Shown: positions 54,773-64,000 of the stretch, one piece after another
How the letters are laid out: every line of letters starts with the position of its first letter
How positions within the stretch are numbered: the first letter of the stretch is position 1
Assembly (NCBI RefSeq): GCF_022836935.1
Contig: NZ_CP083239.1
Location: 4,327,719 to 4,391,718 of the forward strand
Direction of reading: 5' to 3'
Source: Ancylobacter polymorphus
GTDB taxonomy: Bacteria > Pseudomonadota > Alphaproteobacteria > Rhizobiales > Xanthobacteraceae
DNA: 64,000 bases
Made by a program: the position numbers and the translations under genes
Notes under the pieces: generated by a model
What the model was told of the DNA's origin: nothing
The model's database searches: none
The model's input: the letters and a program-made list of their open reading frames with translations, nothing else

Positions 54773-55726
54773 TCACAGCCCGAAACCGGCCGGCGCGACC
54801 GCCTCGACGAGGAGGACCGCGAAGAGCAGGAAAAGATACAGGATCGAGAAGCCGAACAGGCGCCGCGCCGCGATCTCCGCCGGGGCGCCCTCGCGCCGGC
54901 GATAGACCTGCACCGCCAGCAGCAGCATCAGCGCCCCGGTGACGCCGGAAACGACGCCATAGGCGAGGCCGGCCATGCCGAGGAAGAAGGGCGACATGGC
55001 GAGCGGAACCAGCAGCAGCGTGTAGAGCAGGATCTGGCGGCGGGTCTCGGACGGTCCGGCGACCACGGGCAGCATCGGCACGCCGGCGCGGGCATAGTCA
55101 CCCGACTTGTACAGCGCCAGCGCCCAGAAATGAGGCGGGGTCCAGAAGAAGATGATGAGGAACAGCAGCAGGCTTTCCAGCCCGATGCCGCCGGAGGCCG
55201 CCGCCCAGCCGACCATGGGCGGGAAGGCGCCGGCAGCGCCGCCGATGACGATGTTCTGCGGCGTCCAGCGCTTCAGCCACATCGTGTAGATGACGACATA
55301 GAAGAAGATGGTGAAGGCGAGCAGCGCCGCCGCGACCATGTTCACGAGAAGGCCGAGCACGATCACCGAGCCGACCGAGAGCGTCATGCCGAAGGCGAGC
55401 GCCTCGCCCGGGGTGACGCGGCCGGCGGGAATGGGCCGGCGGCGGGTGCGGCTCATCACCGCGTCGATGTCGGCGTCCCACCACATGTTGAGCGCACCGG
55501 AGGCGCCGGCACCGATCGCGATGCACAGCAGCGCGGTGAAGGCGATCACCGGGTGGACCTCGCCCGGCGCGCGCACGAGGCCGACCAGCGCGGTGAAGAT
55601 CACCAGCGACATGACACGGGGCTTCAGCAGCGCGACATAGTCGGCCACCGAGGCGGGCGACGGCATGTCGAGCGCGCGGGGCTCGCTCGGGGTCAGGTCG
55701 TATTCGCGCGAGGCGACGTCGCTCAT
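54773..55726 (-). CDS. ctaB: Protohaem IX farnesyltransferase (haem O synthase)
   Basis: Protein of 317 residues with about nine helices. [21 protein letters not shown] is the diphosphate-binding region, and DGA-type second region is in [13 protein letters not shown] vicinity. It farnesylates haem b to haem O, which becomes haem a of the oxidase. It starts at the ATG at 55726; the GTG one codon upstream is not needed. It lies between ctaD and the small CoxF-like gene. Confidence 0.95.
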   Translation of the reverse strand: MSDVASREYDLTPSEPRALDMPSPASVADYVALLKPRVMSLVIFTALVGLVRAPGEVHPVIAFTALLCIAIGAGASGALNMWWDADIDAVMSRTRRRPIPAGRVTPGEALAFGMTLSVGSVIVLGLLVNMVAAALLAFTIFFYVVIYTMWLKRWTPQNIVIGGAAGAFPPMVGWAAASGGIGLESLLLFLIIFFWTPPHFWALALYKSGDYARAGVPMLPVVAGPSETRRQILLYTLLLVPLAMSPFFLGMAGLAYGVVSGVTGALMLLLAVQVYRRREGAPAEIAARRLFGFSILYLFLLFAVLLVEAVAPAGFGL

Positions 55727-55849
55727 CACTTCACTCCGGCGCGCCCGGGGGCGGCGCTTGTCTTCGGGTCGGGCCGCGCAGGGCGCCGCCCCTCTTGTGG
55801 AACCGGCGCGGAGAACCGCGCCGGGTCGTCTCTCAAACGGCCGGGCCGC

Positions 55850-57466
<1,617 letters not shown>

Positions 57467-57507
57467 TTAGGGGCACTTAGAAACTTCAATGCGCCGAACC
57501 GGCACTC

Positions 57508-58377
57508 TCAGCGGGCGGCGACGCCCGCCACTTCGCCCTGCGCGACACGCGCCGGCGCCGGGGCCGCCGCGAATTCCTGCTTGGCCTTCTCGACCCACGC
57601 CGCGAATTCCTGCTCGCTCACCACCCGGATGGCGATCGGCATGAAGGCGTGGTCCTTGCCGCACAGCTCGGAGCACTGGCCGTAATAGATGCCTTCCTTG
57701 GTCGCCTGGAACCAGCTCTCGTTCAGGCGGCCCGGCAGGGCGTCGATCTTCACGCCGAAGGACGGAAGAGCGAAGGAATGGATCACGTCCGCCGCCGTCA
57801 CCTGGATACGGACGATCTTGTTCACCGGCACGACCACGTCGTTGTCCACCGCCAGCAGGCGGGGCTGGCCGGGCTTCAGGTCGGCTTCCGGCACCATCAG
57901 GCTGTCGAAGCTGAACGCGCCATTGTCCGGGTATTCATAGGACCAGTACCACTGGTGCCCCGTCACCTTCACGGTGAGGTCGGCCTGCGGCAGGTCCAGC
58001 TGGTGGAACAGCAGGCGGAAGGAGGGAATGGCGATCGCCACCAGGATGAGGACCGGAACCACGGTCCACACCACCTCGATCATCGTGTGATGCGTGGTGC
58101 GCGAGGGGACCGGATTGGCCTTCTCGTTGAACTTCACCATCACCACGACCAGCAGCGCCAGCACCAGCAGCACCACGGCGACGATGATCACCAGAAGGAA
58201 GAAGTGGAAGGAGTGCATGCTCTCCATGACCGGAGAAGCCGCCCCCTGAAGATTGATCTGCCAGGGCGAAGGCTGCCCGGTCCCCGCCAGGGCGGCCCCA
58301 GCCAGCGCCAGCATGCCGAACATCCCGCCGGCCAGGCCCGCGACCGTGCGCGCAGCATTGCGGATCCACGATTTCAT
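57508..58377 (-). CDS. ctaC: Cytochrome c oxidase subunit II
   Basis: Protein of 289 residues: signal peptide (about residues 1-31, ALA-GT), two helices, and a periplasmic CuA domain with GQCSELCGKDHAFMPI and HSFALPSFGVKIDALPGR, which supply the copper ligands. It accepts electrons from cytochrome c. The first gene of the minus-strand cta operon. Among three possible starts (TTG 58419, ATG 58395, ATG 58377) I chose 58377, giving a normal leader. Confidence 0.95.
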   Translation of the reverse strand: MKSWIRNAARTVAGLAGGMFGMLALAGAALAGTGQPSPWQINLQGAASPVMESMHSFHFFLLVIIVAVVLLVLALLVVVMVKFNEKANPVPSRTTHHTMIEVVWTVVPVLILVAIAIPSFRLLFHQLDLPQADLTVKVTGHQWYWSYEYPDNGAFSFDSLMVPEADLKPGQPRLLAVDNDVVVPVNKIVRIQVTAADVIHSFALPSFGVKIDALPGRLNESWFQATKEGIYYGQCSELCGKDHAFMPIAIRVVSEQEFAAWVEKAKQEFAAAPAPARVAQGEVAGVAAR

Positions 58378-58707
58378 CGCGAACGTCACTCCCATCAGCT
58401 TCCCCACGGCCCAGCCCAAGCGATAATGATCGCTCTCCGGGACAGCGGCATTTGATCTTCATCAAACACAAAAAGGACACGCGGGCAACGCGCCTGGGGC
58501 ATCCCGCTCCTGCGACATGACGTCGGGTGCCTGGAAGCGTTCTATCTCCATGCAGCGATGGATTGCCGCATTCTTGACATCACCCTCGGGCTTCTACCGC
58601 ATCCTGCACTGGGGAGCGGCCGAAAAGGGGACGCCGCACGATTCGCCTTGTCCCCCGCCGCCGATTCTTTAGAAGACATAGCGAACGACACTTTTCGGGA
58701 GACAGCC
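58378..58707. promoter_or_regulatory. Divergent region between ctaC and the IalB-like gene
   Basis: About 330 bases without a gene unless ctaC starts slightly earlier. It must contain the cta operon promoter and the IalB gene promoter. I could not identify any named operator. CGGGAGAC before 58708 serves as the plus-strand ribosome-binding site. Confidence 0.5.
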
Positions 58708-59229
58708 ATGCCCGGCTTCGCGGCCCTCCGTTCAGCCATAGTCGCGGCGCTTGCCGGCGCGGCGCTGCTCGCCTCCCTCGGGGGGGCCTCGGCGCAGGGC
58801 GTCGTGCGCTCGGTCCATGGCGAATGGCAGATCCGGTGCGACACCCCGCCCGGGGCGCAATCCGAGCAATGCGTGCTGCTGCAGAGCGTGCAGGCCGACG
58901 ACCGCCCCAATGTCGGCCTCACCGCAATCGTGCTGAAGATGCGCGACAACGGCAAGACCCTGCTGCGCGTGCTGGCCCCGCTCGGCGTGCTGCTGCCCTC
59001 CGGCCTCGGCCTCATCATCGACGACCAGCCGATTGGCAGCGTCGGCTTCGTCCGCTGCGTGCCCAATGGCTGCGTCGCCGAGGTGGAGATGGACGCGACG
59101 CTGATGGACAAGCTGCGCAACGGCAAGAAGGCCATCTTCGTCATTCGCGAGACGCCCGAGCCGGATGAGGGCATCGGCATCCCGCTCAATCTCAACGGGT
59201 TCGGCCAGGGCTACGACGCGCTTCCCTGA
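58708..59229 (+). CDS. Invasion-associated locus B (IalB)-family protein
   Basis: Secreted protein of 173 residues with a signal peptide ending GASA-Q. WQIRCDTPPGAQSEQCVLLQSV and RCVPNGCVAEVEMDA carry four cysteines in two pairs typical of IalB. In Bartonella the namesake helps invasion, but the family is widespread in free-living Rhizobiales and is likely a general envelope protein. It is 11 bases from the HAD gene. The start at 58708 is preceded by GGGAGAC. Confidence 0.85.
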   Translation: MPGFAALRSAIVAALAGAALLASLGGASAQGVVRSVHGEWQIRCDTPPGAQSEQCVLLQSVQADDRPNVGLTAIVLKMRDNGKTLLRVLAPLGVLLPSGLGLIIDDQPIGSVGFVRCVPNGCVAEVEMDATLMDKLRNGKKAIFVIRETPEPDEGIGIPLNLNGFGQGYDALP

Positions 59230-59240
59230 AGGCGCGGACC

Positions 59241-59882
59241 GTGAGCCCCCCCACCCCCGTCGCCCCCCCTCCCCGCCTCGTCATCTTCGATATGGATGAC
59301 GTGCTGCTGCGCTATGATGTCGAGGCCCGCCGCGCCGCCATGGGCGCCCCCGCCGGCCTTTCCGCCGCCGAGGTCGAGCGCCGCGTCTGGCACAGCGGCA
59401 TCGAGGACGCCTCCGATCTCGGCCATCTGACCCCAGACGCCTATCTCGCCGCGGTGGCTGAAGCGCTCGGCACGCCGTTCGGCCGGCCGGAATGGCTGCG
59501 CACCCGCGCGCTCGCCATGACGCTGGACCCGGACATGCTGGCGCTGGTGCCTCAGGTCAGCGCCCGCGTTCCCATCGCCCTGCTCACCAATAACGGCCAC
59601 ATCATGCGCGAGCATTTCGACGCGCTGGTGCCGGAATTGCGGGCCCTGTTCGGCCCGGCCATGCATGTCGCCTGCGAGTTCGGCGCCAAGAAGCCGACAC
59701 CCTCCGTATATAAAGGTGTGGCGGCCCGCTACGGCGTCGCCCCGCAGGAGGCGGTGATGATCGACGACAAGCCGGTCAACGTCGCCGGCGCCAGAGAGGC
59801 CGGCCTGCGCGCCCATTGTTTCACCCGCGCGGGCGCTCTCGCGGCGTTTCTGGCGGAGGCCGGGCTGGGGGAGACCCTCTGA
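59241..59882 (+). CDS. HAD-family hydrolase
   Basis: Protein of 213 residues with motif I FDMDDVLL (nucleophile Asp), motif II LLTNNG, the lysine in KKPTPSVY and motif IV MIDDKPVNV. It is a cytoplasmic phosphatase of the beta-PGM-like class; substrate unknown. The GTG start at 59241 follows the IalB gene closely. Its stop overlaps the methyltransferase ATG (TGATG). Confidence 0.85.
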   Translation: MSPPTPVAPPPRLVIFDMDDVLLRYDVEARRAAMGAPAGLSAAEVERRVWHSGIEDASDLGHLTPDAYLAAVAEALGTPFGRPEWLRTRALAMTLDPDMLALVPQVSARVPIALLTNNGHIMREHFDALVPELRALFGPAMHVACEFGAKKPTPSVYKGVAARYGVAPQEAVMIDDKPVNVAGAREAGLRAHCFTRAGALAAFLAEAGLGETL

Positions 59883-60844
59883 TGCTGTGTCCCGTCTGCG
59901 AGGCCGCTTCCGCTCCCTTCCGGGTGGTCGAGGGATTCGCCTATTTCAAGTGCTCGGGCTGCGGCATCCTGCATTTGCCGCCCGACATTCTGCGCGACAT
60001 CGACGCCGGCAAACCGCTCCGCACCTATGAGGTGGAGTATTGGGACGCGGAAATGCACGCCGCCGGGCAAAGGGCGGCCGGGCCCGGCATGGCCCGGCTG
60101 TGCGAGGCGATCTTTCTCGCCTCCACCCCGGTGCGCGCCGTGCTGGACATCGGCACCGGCCCCGGCGTGCTGCTCGATCACATGGCGCGGCTGATGCCCC
60201 ATGCCGCCCCCGCCCTTCACGGCGTGGAGCTTTTCCCGCCGCCGGAGCGCTGGCGGACGACCTCGCCCAACTACCATATCGGCACGCTCGATTCCCTTGC
60301 CCCGATGACGTTCGAGGCCGGCCTGTGCATGGAAGTGATCGAGCACCTGACGCCGCGCATGGTCGCGACTCTGCTGCGGGCGCTCGCCTCGGTGGCGAGC
60401 GAGGGCAGTTGCTTCCTGTTCAACACCGGCCTCACGCCCTTCGTGGAAAACGAGGACCCGGCCTATCTGGACCCGCTGGGGCGCGGCCACATCACCATCT
60501 GGACCGTCGAGGCGATGGCGCGGCTTGCCGCGCCGGTCGGGCTCACGGCCTCGCCCCTGCCCGGCCGCAGCTGGGCGTTCCTTGTCGAGAAGGCGCCGCG
60601 TTCCATGGCGTTTGAGCACCGCATCTATCATCCGCTGCCGGAGAACCTCAGCTTTCTCTCCGGCGGCGAAGCCGTCGCCTCTGTCCCGAGCCTGCTGGCC
60701 CAGTCGGGCCTTGGCTGGTTTTTCTTCGCGGATATGGCGGCGAGCCGCACCGCCTGGGCCCAGTCGCTCGACCGCGAGCTCGCCGCCGCGCGAAAGTCGC
60801 TTCTGCCCCTGTGGGCGGGTGGCGGCCGTCGCCCCTCGGAATAA
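59882..60844 (+). CDS. SAM-dependent methyltransferase with N-terminal zinc ribbon
   Basis: Protein of 320 residues: a CPVC and CSGC ribbon (Cys3, 6, 24, 27), then Rossmann motif I LDIGTGPGVLLDHM and a motif GLCMEVIEHLTPRM typical of methyltransferases acting on glycans or nucleoside-linked substrates (Methyltransf_23 group). Target unknown. It overlaps the HAD gene by one base and lies 6 bases before mutM. Confidence 0.8.
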   Translation: MLCPVCEAASAPFRVVEGFAYFKCSGCGILHLPPDILRDIDAGKPLRTYEVEYWDAEMHAAGQRAAGPGMARLCEAIFLASTPVRAVLDIGTGPGVLLDHMARLMPHAAPALHGVELFPPPERWRTTSPNYHIGTLDSLAPMTFEAGLCMEVIEHLTPRMVATLLRALASVASEGSCFLFNTGLTPFVENEDPAYLDPLGRGHITIWTVEAMARLAAPVGLTASPLPGRSWAFLVEKAPRSMAFEHRIYHPLPENLSFLSGGEAVASVPSLLAQSGLGWFFFADMAASRTAWAQSLDRELAAARKSLLPLWAGGGRRPSE

Positions 60845-60850
60845 GCCCTC

Positions 60851-61765
60851 ATGCCCGAACTGCCGGAAGTCGAAACCGTAAGGCGCGGCCTCGCGCCGGT
60901 CATGGAGGGCCGGCGCATCCTCGCCGCCGTCGCCCGCCGGCCGGATCTGCGCTGGCCGCTGCCCGAGCGCTTCGCCGAGCGGCTGACCGGGCGCACGCTG
61001 CGCCGGCTGGAGCGGCGGGCGAAATACCTCATGGCCGATATGGGCCCCGACGCCGACGGCAGGGACGAGGTGCTGGTGATGCATCTCGGCATGTCCGGCT
61101 CCTTCCGCATCGAGCCCGACGCCGGCCCGCCGGAAATGCCCGGCGATTTCCACCTGCCGCGCTCGCGCCTCGCCGCGCACGATCATGTCGTGCTGCGGAT
61201 GGAAGGCGACGGGACGACGGGCGCGGCGGAGGTGGTCTATAACGACCCGCGCCGCTTCGGCTTCATGCTGCTGCTGCCGCGCGCGGAGCTGGCGACGCAC
61301 CCGCTGTTCAATGCCATCGGCCCGGAGCCGCTGGGGGAGGACTTCACCCCGGAGGCTCTGGCCCGCGCGCTCGCCGGGCGGCGCACCCCGCTGAAGGCGG
61401 CGCTGCTCGACCAGAAGGTCGTCGCCGGGCTCGGCAATATCTATGTGTGCGAGGCCCTGCACCGCGCCGGCCTGTCGCCGGAACGCGGCGCCTTCACGCT
61501 CGCCGGTCTCACTGGCGGTCCCATCGAACTCACCGTCCGCCTGGTCGAGACCATCCGCGAGGTGCTGCAGGAGGCCATCGCGGCGGGCGGCTCGACCCTG
61601 CGCGACCATGCTAAGGTCGACGGCACGCTGGGTTATTTCCAGCACACCTTCCGCGTCTATGATCGCGAAGGCGAGCCCTGCCAGACACTTGGCTGCCGCG
61701 GCACCATCGCCCGGCTTGTGCAAAGCGGGCGCTCCACCTTCTACTGTGCCGCCTGCCAGCGATAG
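60851..61765 (+). CDS. mutM: Formamidopyrimidine-DNA glycosylase (Fpg/MutM)
   Basis: Protein of 304 residues. [13 protein letters not shown] supplies the catalytic Pro and Glu, the beta-lobe lysine is in RRAKYLM, and the C-terminal zinc finger is CQTLGCRG...CAACQR. It excises 8-oxoguanine and ring-opened purines. In this order, mutM then enoyl-CoA hydratase then rpsT, the region is conserved in Rhizobiales near the chromosomal origin. Confidence 0.95.
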   Translation: MPELPEVETVRRGLAPVMEGRRILAAVARRPDLRWPLPERFAERLTGRTLRRLERRAKYLMADMGPDADGRDEVLVMHLGMSGSFRIEPDAGPPEMPGDFHLPRSRLAAHDHVVLRMEGDGTTGAAEVVYNDPRRFGFMLLLPRAELATHPLFNAIGPEPLGEDFTPEALARALAGRRTPLKAALLDQKVVAGLGNIYVCEALHRAGLSPERGAFTLAGLTGGPIELTVRLVETIREVLQEAIAAGGSTLRDHAKVDGTLGYFQHTFRVYDREGEPCQTLGCRGTIARLVQSGRSTFYCAACQR

Positions 61766-61774
61766 GAGACGCGC

Positions 61775-62548
61775 ATGTCCTACGAGACCATCCTCGTCGA
61801 AACCAATGGACGCGTCGGCGTCATCACCCTGAACCGTCCCCAAGCCCTAAACGCCCTCAACGCCGCGCTGATCGACGAGCTCAGCCAGGCGCTGGACGGG
61901 TTCGAGAGCGACCCCGGCATTGGCTGCATCGTCCTCACCGGCTCCGAGCGCGCCTTCGCGGCGGGGGCGGATATCAAGGAGATGCAGGCACTTAACTTCC
62001 CCGCCACCTATGTCGACGACTTCATCACCTCCTGGGAGCGGCTCTCGCGCTGCCGCAAGCCGGTGGTCGCGGCGGTGGCCGGCTACGCGCTCGGCGGCGG
62101 CTGCGAGATCGCCATGATGTGCGACATCATCCTAGCCGCCGACAATGCCCGTTTCGGCCAGCCGGAGATCCAGCTCGGCATCATGCCGGGCGCCGGCGGA
62201 TCGCAGCGGCTGACCCGCGCGGTCGGCAAGGCGAAGGCGATGGAGATGTGCCTCACCGGCCGCACCCTCACGGCGGAGGAGGCCGACCGCTACGGGCTGG
62301 TGTCGCGGGTGGTGCCGCTGGCGTCGCTGAAGGAGGAGGCGATGAAGGTCGCCGACACCATCGCCGGCCTGTCGCTGGCCTCCGTGATGATGACCAAGGA
62401 GAGCGTGAATCGCGCCTTCGAATCCTCACTGGCCGAAGGCATCCGATTCGAACGCCGCCTCTTCCAGGCGCTGTTTGCGACGGCCGATCAGAAGGAAGGC
62501 ATGGCCGCCTTCGCGGCCAAGCGCGGCGCCTCATTCACCAACAATTAA
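61775..62548 (+). CDS. Enoyl-CoA hydratase/isomerase family protein
   Basis: Protein of 257 residues of the crotonase fold. [18 protein letters not shown], the oxyanion segment [11 protein letters not shown] and [15 protein letters not shown], and the acidic pair in [33 protein letters not shown] in parts. It hydrates enoyl-CoA in beta-oxidation or short-chain pathways. It starts 9 bases after the mutM stop. Confidence 0.9.
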   Translation: MSYETILVETNGRVGVITLNRPQALNALNAALIDELSQALDGFESDPGIGCIVLTGSERAFAAGADIKEMQALNFPATYVDDFITSWERLSRCRKPVVAAVAGYALGGGCEIAMMCDIILAADNARFGQPEIQLGIMPGAGGSQRLTRAVGKAKAMEMCLTGRTLTAEEADRYGLVSRVVPLASLKEEAMKVADTIAGLSLASVMMTKESVNRAFESSLAEGIRFERRLFQALFATADQKEGMAAFAAKRGASFTNN

Positions 62549-62581
62549 CCATTGTGCGGGCGGGCGCCCGTGCCATGGATG

Positions 62582-62610
62582 TTGACGCGGCGGCGCCCGC
62601 CGACTATAAG
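62582..62610 (+). promoter_or_regulatory. Vegetative promoter of rpsT
   Basis: TTGACG (62582-62587), a 17-base spacer, then TATAAG (62605-62610), an excellent sigma-70 type match in a GC-rich context. It is about 110 bases upstream of the rpsT start, leaving a leader that could hold post-transcriptional control. Confidence 0.7.
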
Positions 62611-62721
62611 CCCGCCACTCGCGCGGAGCTCCTTCGGGGTTGGCTCTGCTTCAACATTTGCAACCGACATTTCGGCAAGGCGCGGTACGTGGCGTCCTTG
62701 CGACGATGAAGAGGATGGCCG

Positions 62722-62988
62722 ATGGCCAATACGCCCTCCGCCAAAAAGGCGGCTCGCAAGATTGAGCGCCGGACTGAAGTCAACCGGAACCGCCGTTCCC
62801 GGATGCGCACTTTCGTGCGCAAGGTCGAAGAGGCGCTGGCCTCGGGCGACAAGGACGCGGCTGGCGCCGCCTTCAAGTCCGCCGAGCCGGAGATCATGCG
62901 CGCCGCCCAGAAGGGCGTCCTGCCCAAGAACACCGCCTCGCGCAAGGTTTCGCGTCTGGCGCAGCGTCTGGCCAAGCTCGGCGCCTGA
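62722..62988 (+). CDS. rpsT: 30S ribosomal protein S20
   Basis: Protein of 88 residues, highly basic: [19 protein letters not shown] and the helical [21 protein letters not shown] in pieces match S20, with [12 protein letters not shown] at the end. It binds 16S rRNA early in assembly. In many alphaproteobacteria dnaA is the next gene. A terminator follows. Confidence 0.98.
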   Translation: MANTPSAKKAARKIERRTEVNRNRRSRMRTFVRKVEEALASGDKDAAGAAFKSAEPEIMRAAQKGVLPKNTASRKVSRLAQRLAKLGA

Positions 62989-63031
62989 ACAGGCGGCACG
63001 ATCGACCAGATCGCCAAAGACAAAACAACGT

Positions 63032-63059
63032 AAAAGCCCGGCCTCGCGCCGGGCTTTTT
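63032..63059 (+). terminator. rpsT terminator
   Basis: AAAAGCCCGGC pairs with GCCGGGCTTTT (stem AGCCCGGC/GCCGGGCT at 63035-63042 and 63048-63055), then T. Both sides carry A/T runs, so it can stop transcription from either direction. Confidence 0.85.
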
Positions 63060-63781
63060 GCGTTTGCGAGCGCGGCCTCGCCAGAGCTCCGCCCCGTCCC
63101 GCACCCGTTCCCCGTGGCCATCAGGACCGCGTTGCAAAAGTGTCACGGAAGGACGCGCCAGCTGAAATCAGGCTCCGACGAACCAGTTGTTTCTTGACTC
63201 TGCCGCCACTCCCAAGCAGCGGCAAAACCTGCCAAAGCGACAGCAAAAAGAGACGTCGCCGCGCAGAGATTTGTCTGTTATTTCAATTATTTATGACCCA
63301 CGCCGACCATCACCCCCCGAATCGGCACTTCATGCCCCCTCCACACCCCTCGCGGCACAAATTTAGCTGCGGAAAGACCCGCCAATGACCCCCATTGAAT
63401 CTTGCAAGTGACTCAGAGATTTGCCGACTGATGGCTCTTTTTTGGGCGCTCGAATCACCGCCCTGCGGCACCCCGATACAGCCCCTGCGGCACTGACGGC
63501 GTTGCACCGCAGGGGGGGGCTGTGTATGTTGTCTTCATCCGGTTGGGCCGGGCACCTCAGCGAAATGTTGAGTTTTGGAGCGGTCCTTTGCGACGTGGGG
63601 AGGGTGGCGTGTGCTGTATTCATGACCCTGCCTACACAACAATGTTGTCGCCCGGCGTTGATCGACAGGTCTTCCAAGAGGGAAGATCTTGTCCGCGTAA
63701 TGCGTAGTGTTGGCGATTTTAGTTGAATCATAACAATTTAACATTTGACGACGGCAATGATCTTGCCGTGAAGGGGCTGCT

Positions 63782-63952
63782 ATGACTACGCGAAAGAACG
63801 CACAAGAGGGTGCGTGTTCCGTTCGCCCCGCCGCTTCCACGGCGGAAGGCGTCTGCGACGACGATATATCCATCCCTCGGATAAGGTGCGTTCTGCATGA
63901 GCCTCATGCCTTGGCCTTTTGGCCTGTTGAGGCGCTGATGCGGGTCGTCTAA
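63782..63952 (+). CDS. Candidate small ORF after rpsT
   Basis: A 56-codon frame from ATG at 63782 to TAA at 63952, with AAGGGG 6 bases upstream and a 7-base palindrome (ACGGCAA/TTGCCGT) just before. The product begins MTTRKNAQEGACSV and ends ALAFWPVEALMRVV. It has no similarity I recognise and three cysteines. It could be chance: the evidence is only the start signal and the size. Confidence 0.25.
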   Translation: MTTRKNAQEGACSVRPAASTAEGVCDDDISIPRIRCVLHEPHALAFWPVEALMRVV

Positions 63953-64000
63953 AGACATCCCCCGCCCGACGGCCGAGAGGCCACGTCGATCACTTCATTC

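Larger units (their letters stand above)
62989..64000. other. Gene-poor stretch after rpsT, near the expected origin
   Basis: About 1 kb with no recognised gene. It is more AT-rich than the preceding DNA, especially 63150-63300 and 63690-63760, and holds inverted repeats: the terminator at 63032, an imperfect CCCCTGCGG/CCGCAGGGG hairpin at about 63480-63523, a CAACAATGTTG palindrome near 63638 and ACGGCAA/TTGCCGT at 63751-63769. I found no DnaA box (TTATCCACA-like) in either strand. dnaA is likely just beyond the right edge. Confidence 0.5.

Noticed and set aside
59729..61843. 704-codon minus-strand frame over the HAD, methyltransferase and mutM genes
   Set aside because: Shadow frame; the plus strand carries clear enzymes with coupled starts.
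63728..63958. 76-codon minus-strand frame near the right end
   Set aside because: No start signal; overlaps the inverted repeat and the better-supported small plus-strand frame.
62989..64000. DnaA-box cluster
   Set aside because: I looked for TTATCCACA and close variants on both strands and found none good enough.

Overview
The window is GC-rich, densely coded chromosomal DNA from an alphaproteobacterium of the order Hyphomicrobiales (Rhizobiales), most likely Xanthobacteraceae-like (Ancylobacter/Starkeya/Xanthobacter type). The evidence is gene content and order (mutM, enoyl-CoA hydratase, rpsT at the right end; the ctaCDB-ctaG-ctaE-SURF1-thrC-M16 peptidase block), Irr-type iron boxes, an alphaproteobacterial tRNA-His without G-1, phasins, and dispersed rhizobial intergenic palindromes. 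The genus is inference. I see no prophage, CRISPR array, transposase or defence island. It is mostly core and metabolic genome, so I do not claim a wholly new system. The points of interest are regulatory sites, repeats and a few unusual protein variants.

Left part (1-12 kb): the end of an M20 peptidase, a branched-chain aminotransferase, the MeaB-type GTPase, a single-domain response regulator overlapping a pyroglutamyl-peptidase, a cytochrome c with a PQQ-type sugar dehydrogenase-like protein, a TauE/SafE exporter with its TIGR02186 partner, an AtzG/AtzE-type amidase pair, tRNA-His, a macrodomain-like protein, a secreted choloylglycine-hydrolase-family enzyme and a tandem universal stress protein with an FNR/FixK-like palindrome.

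12-32 kb: transport and redox genes. An orphan thiamine-precursor-type ABC permease and a TPP-riboswitch-controlled binding protein are separated by a siderophore-interacting flavoprotein and a YcaQ-type glycosylase. Next come a ClC antiporter, an SbmA/YddA-like ABC exporter, phnCDE behind a Pho box, DUF1254, an aspartic-protease-like secreted protein, ETF-ubiquinone oxidoreductase, a family-4-like uracil-DNA glycosylase lacking Fe-S cysteines, and a cyanide-insensitive-type cytochrome bd oxidase.

32-48 kb: RNase HII, MarC, acetoacetyl-CoA synthetase, AsmA, a large PAS histidine kinase of the PleC/DivJ/PdhS kind, two phasin genes (the second with a candidate PhaR site), groESL with an RpoH-type promoter and CIRCE, then an iron block: ferric ABC transporter fbpAB, bacterioferritin and a bacterioferritin-associated ferredoxin with an 18-histidine tail. 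Each of the three iron transcripts has an Irr-type box.

48-64 kb: a GNAT enzyme, M16 peptidase, threonine synthase, SURF1, DUF983 and the full aa3 cytochrome c oxidase cluster on the minus strand, then on the plus strand an IalB-like protein, HAD hydrolase, methyltransferase, mutM, enoyl-CoA hydratase and rpsT. The last kilobase has no recognisable gene apart from one small ORF candidate; in related genomes dnaA and the replication origin follow rpsT.
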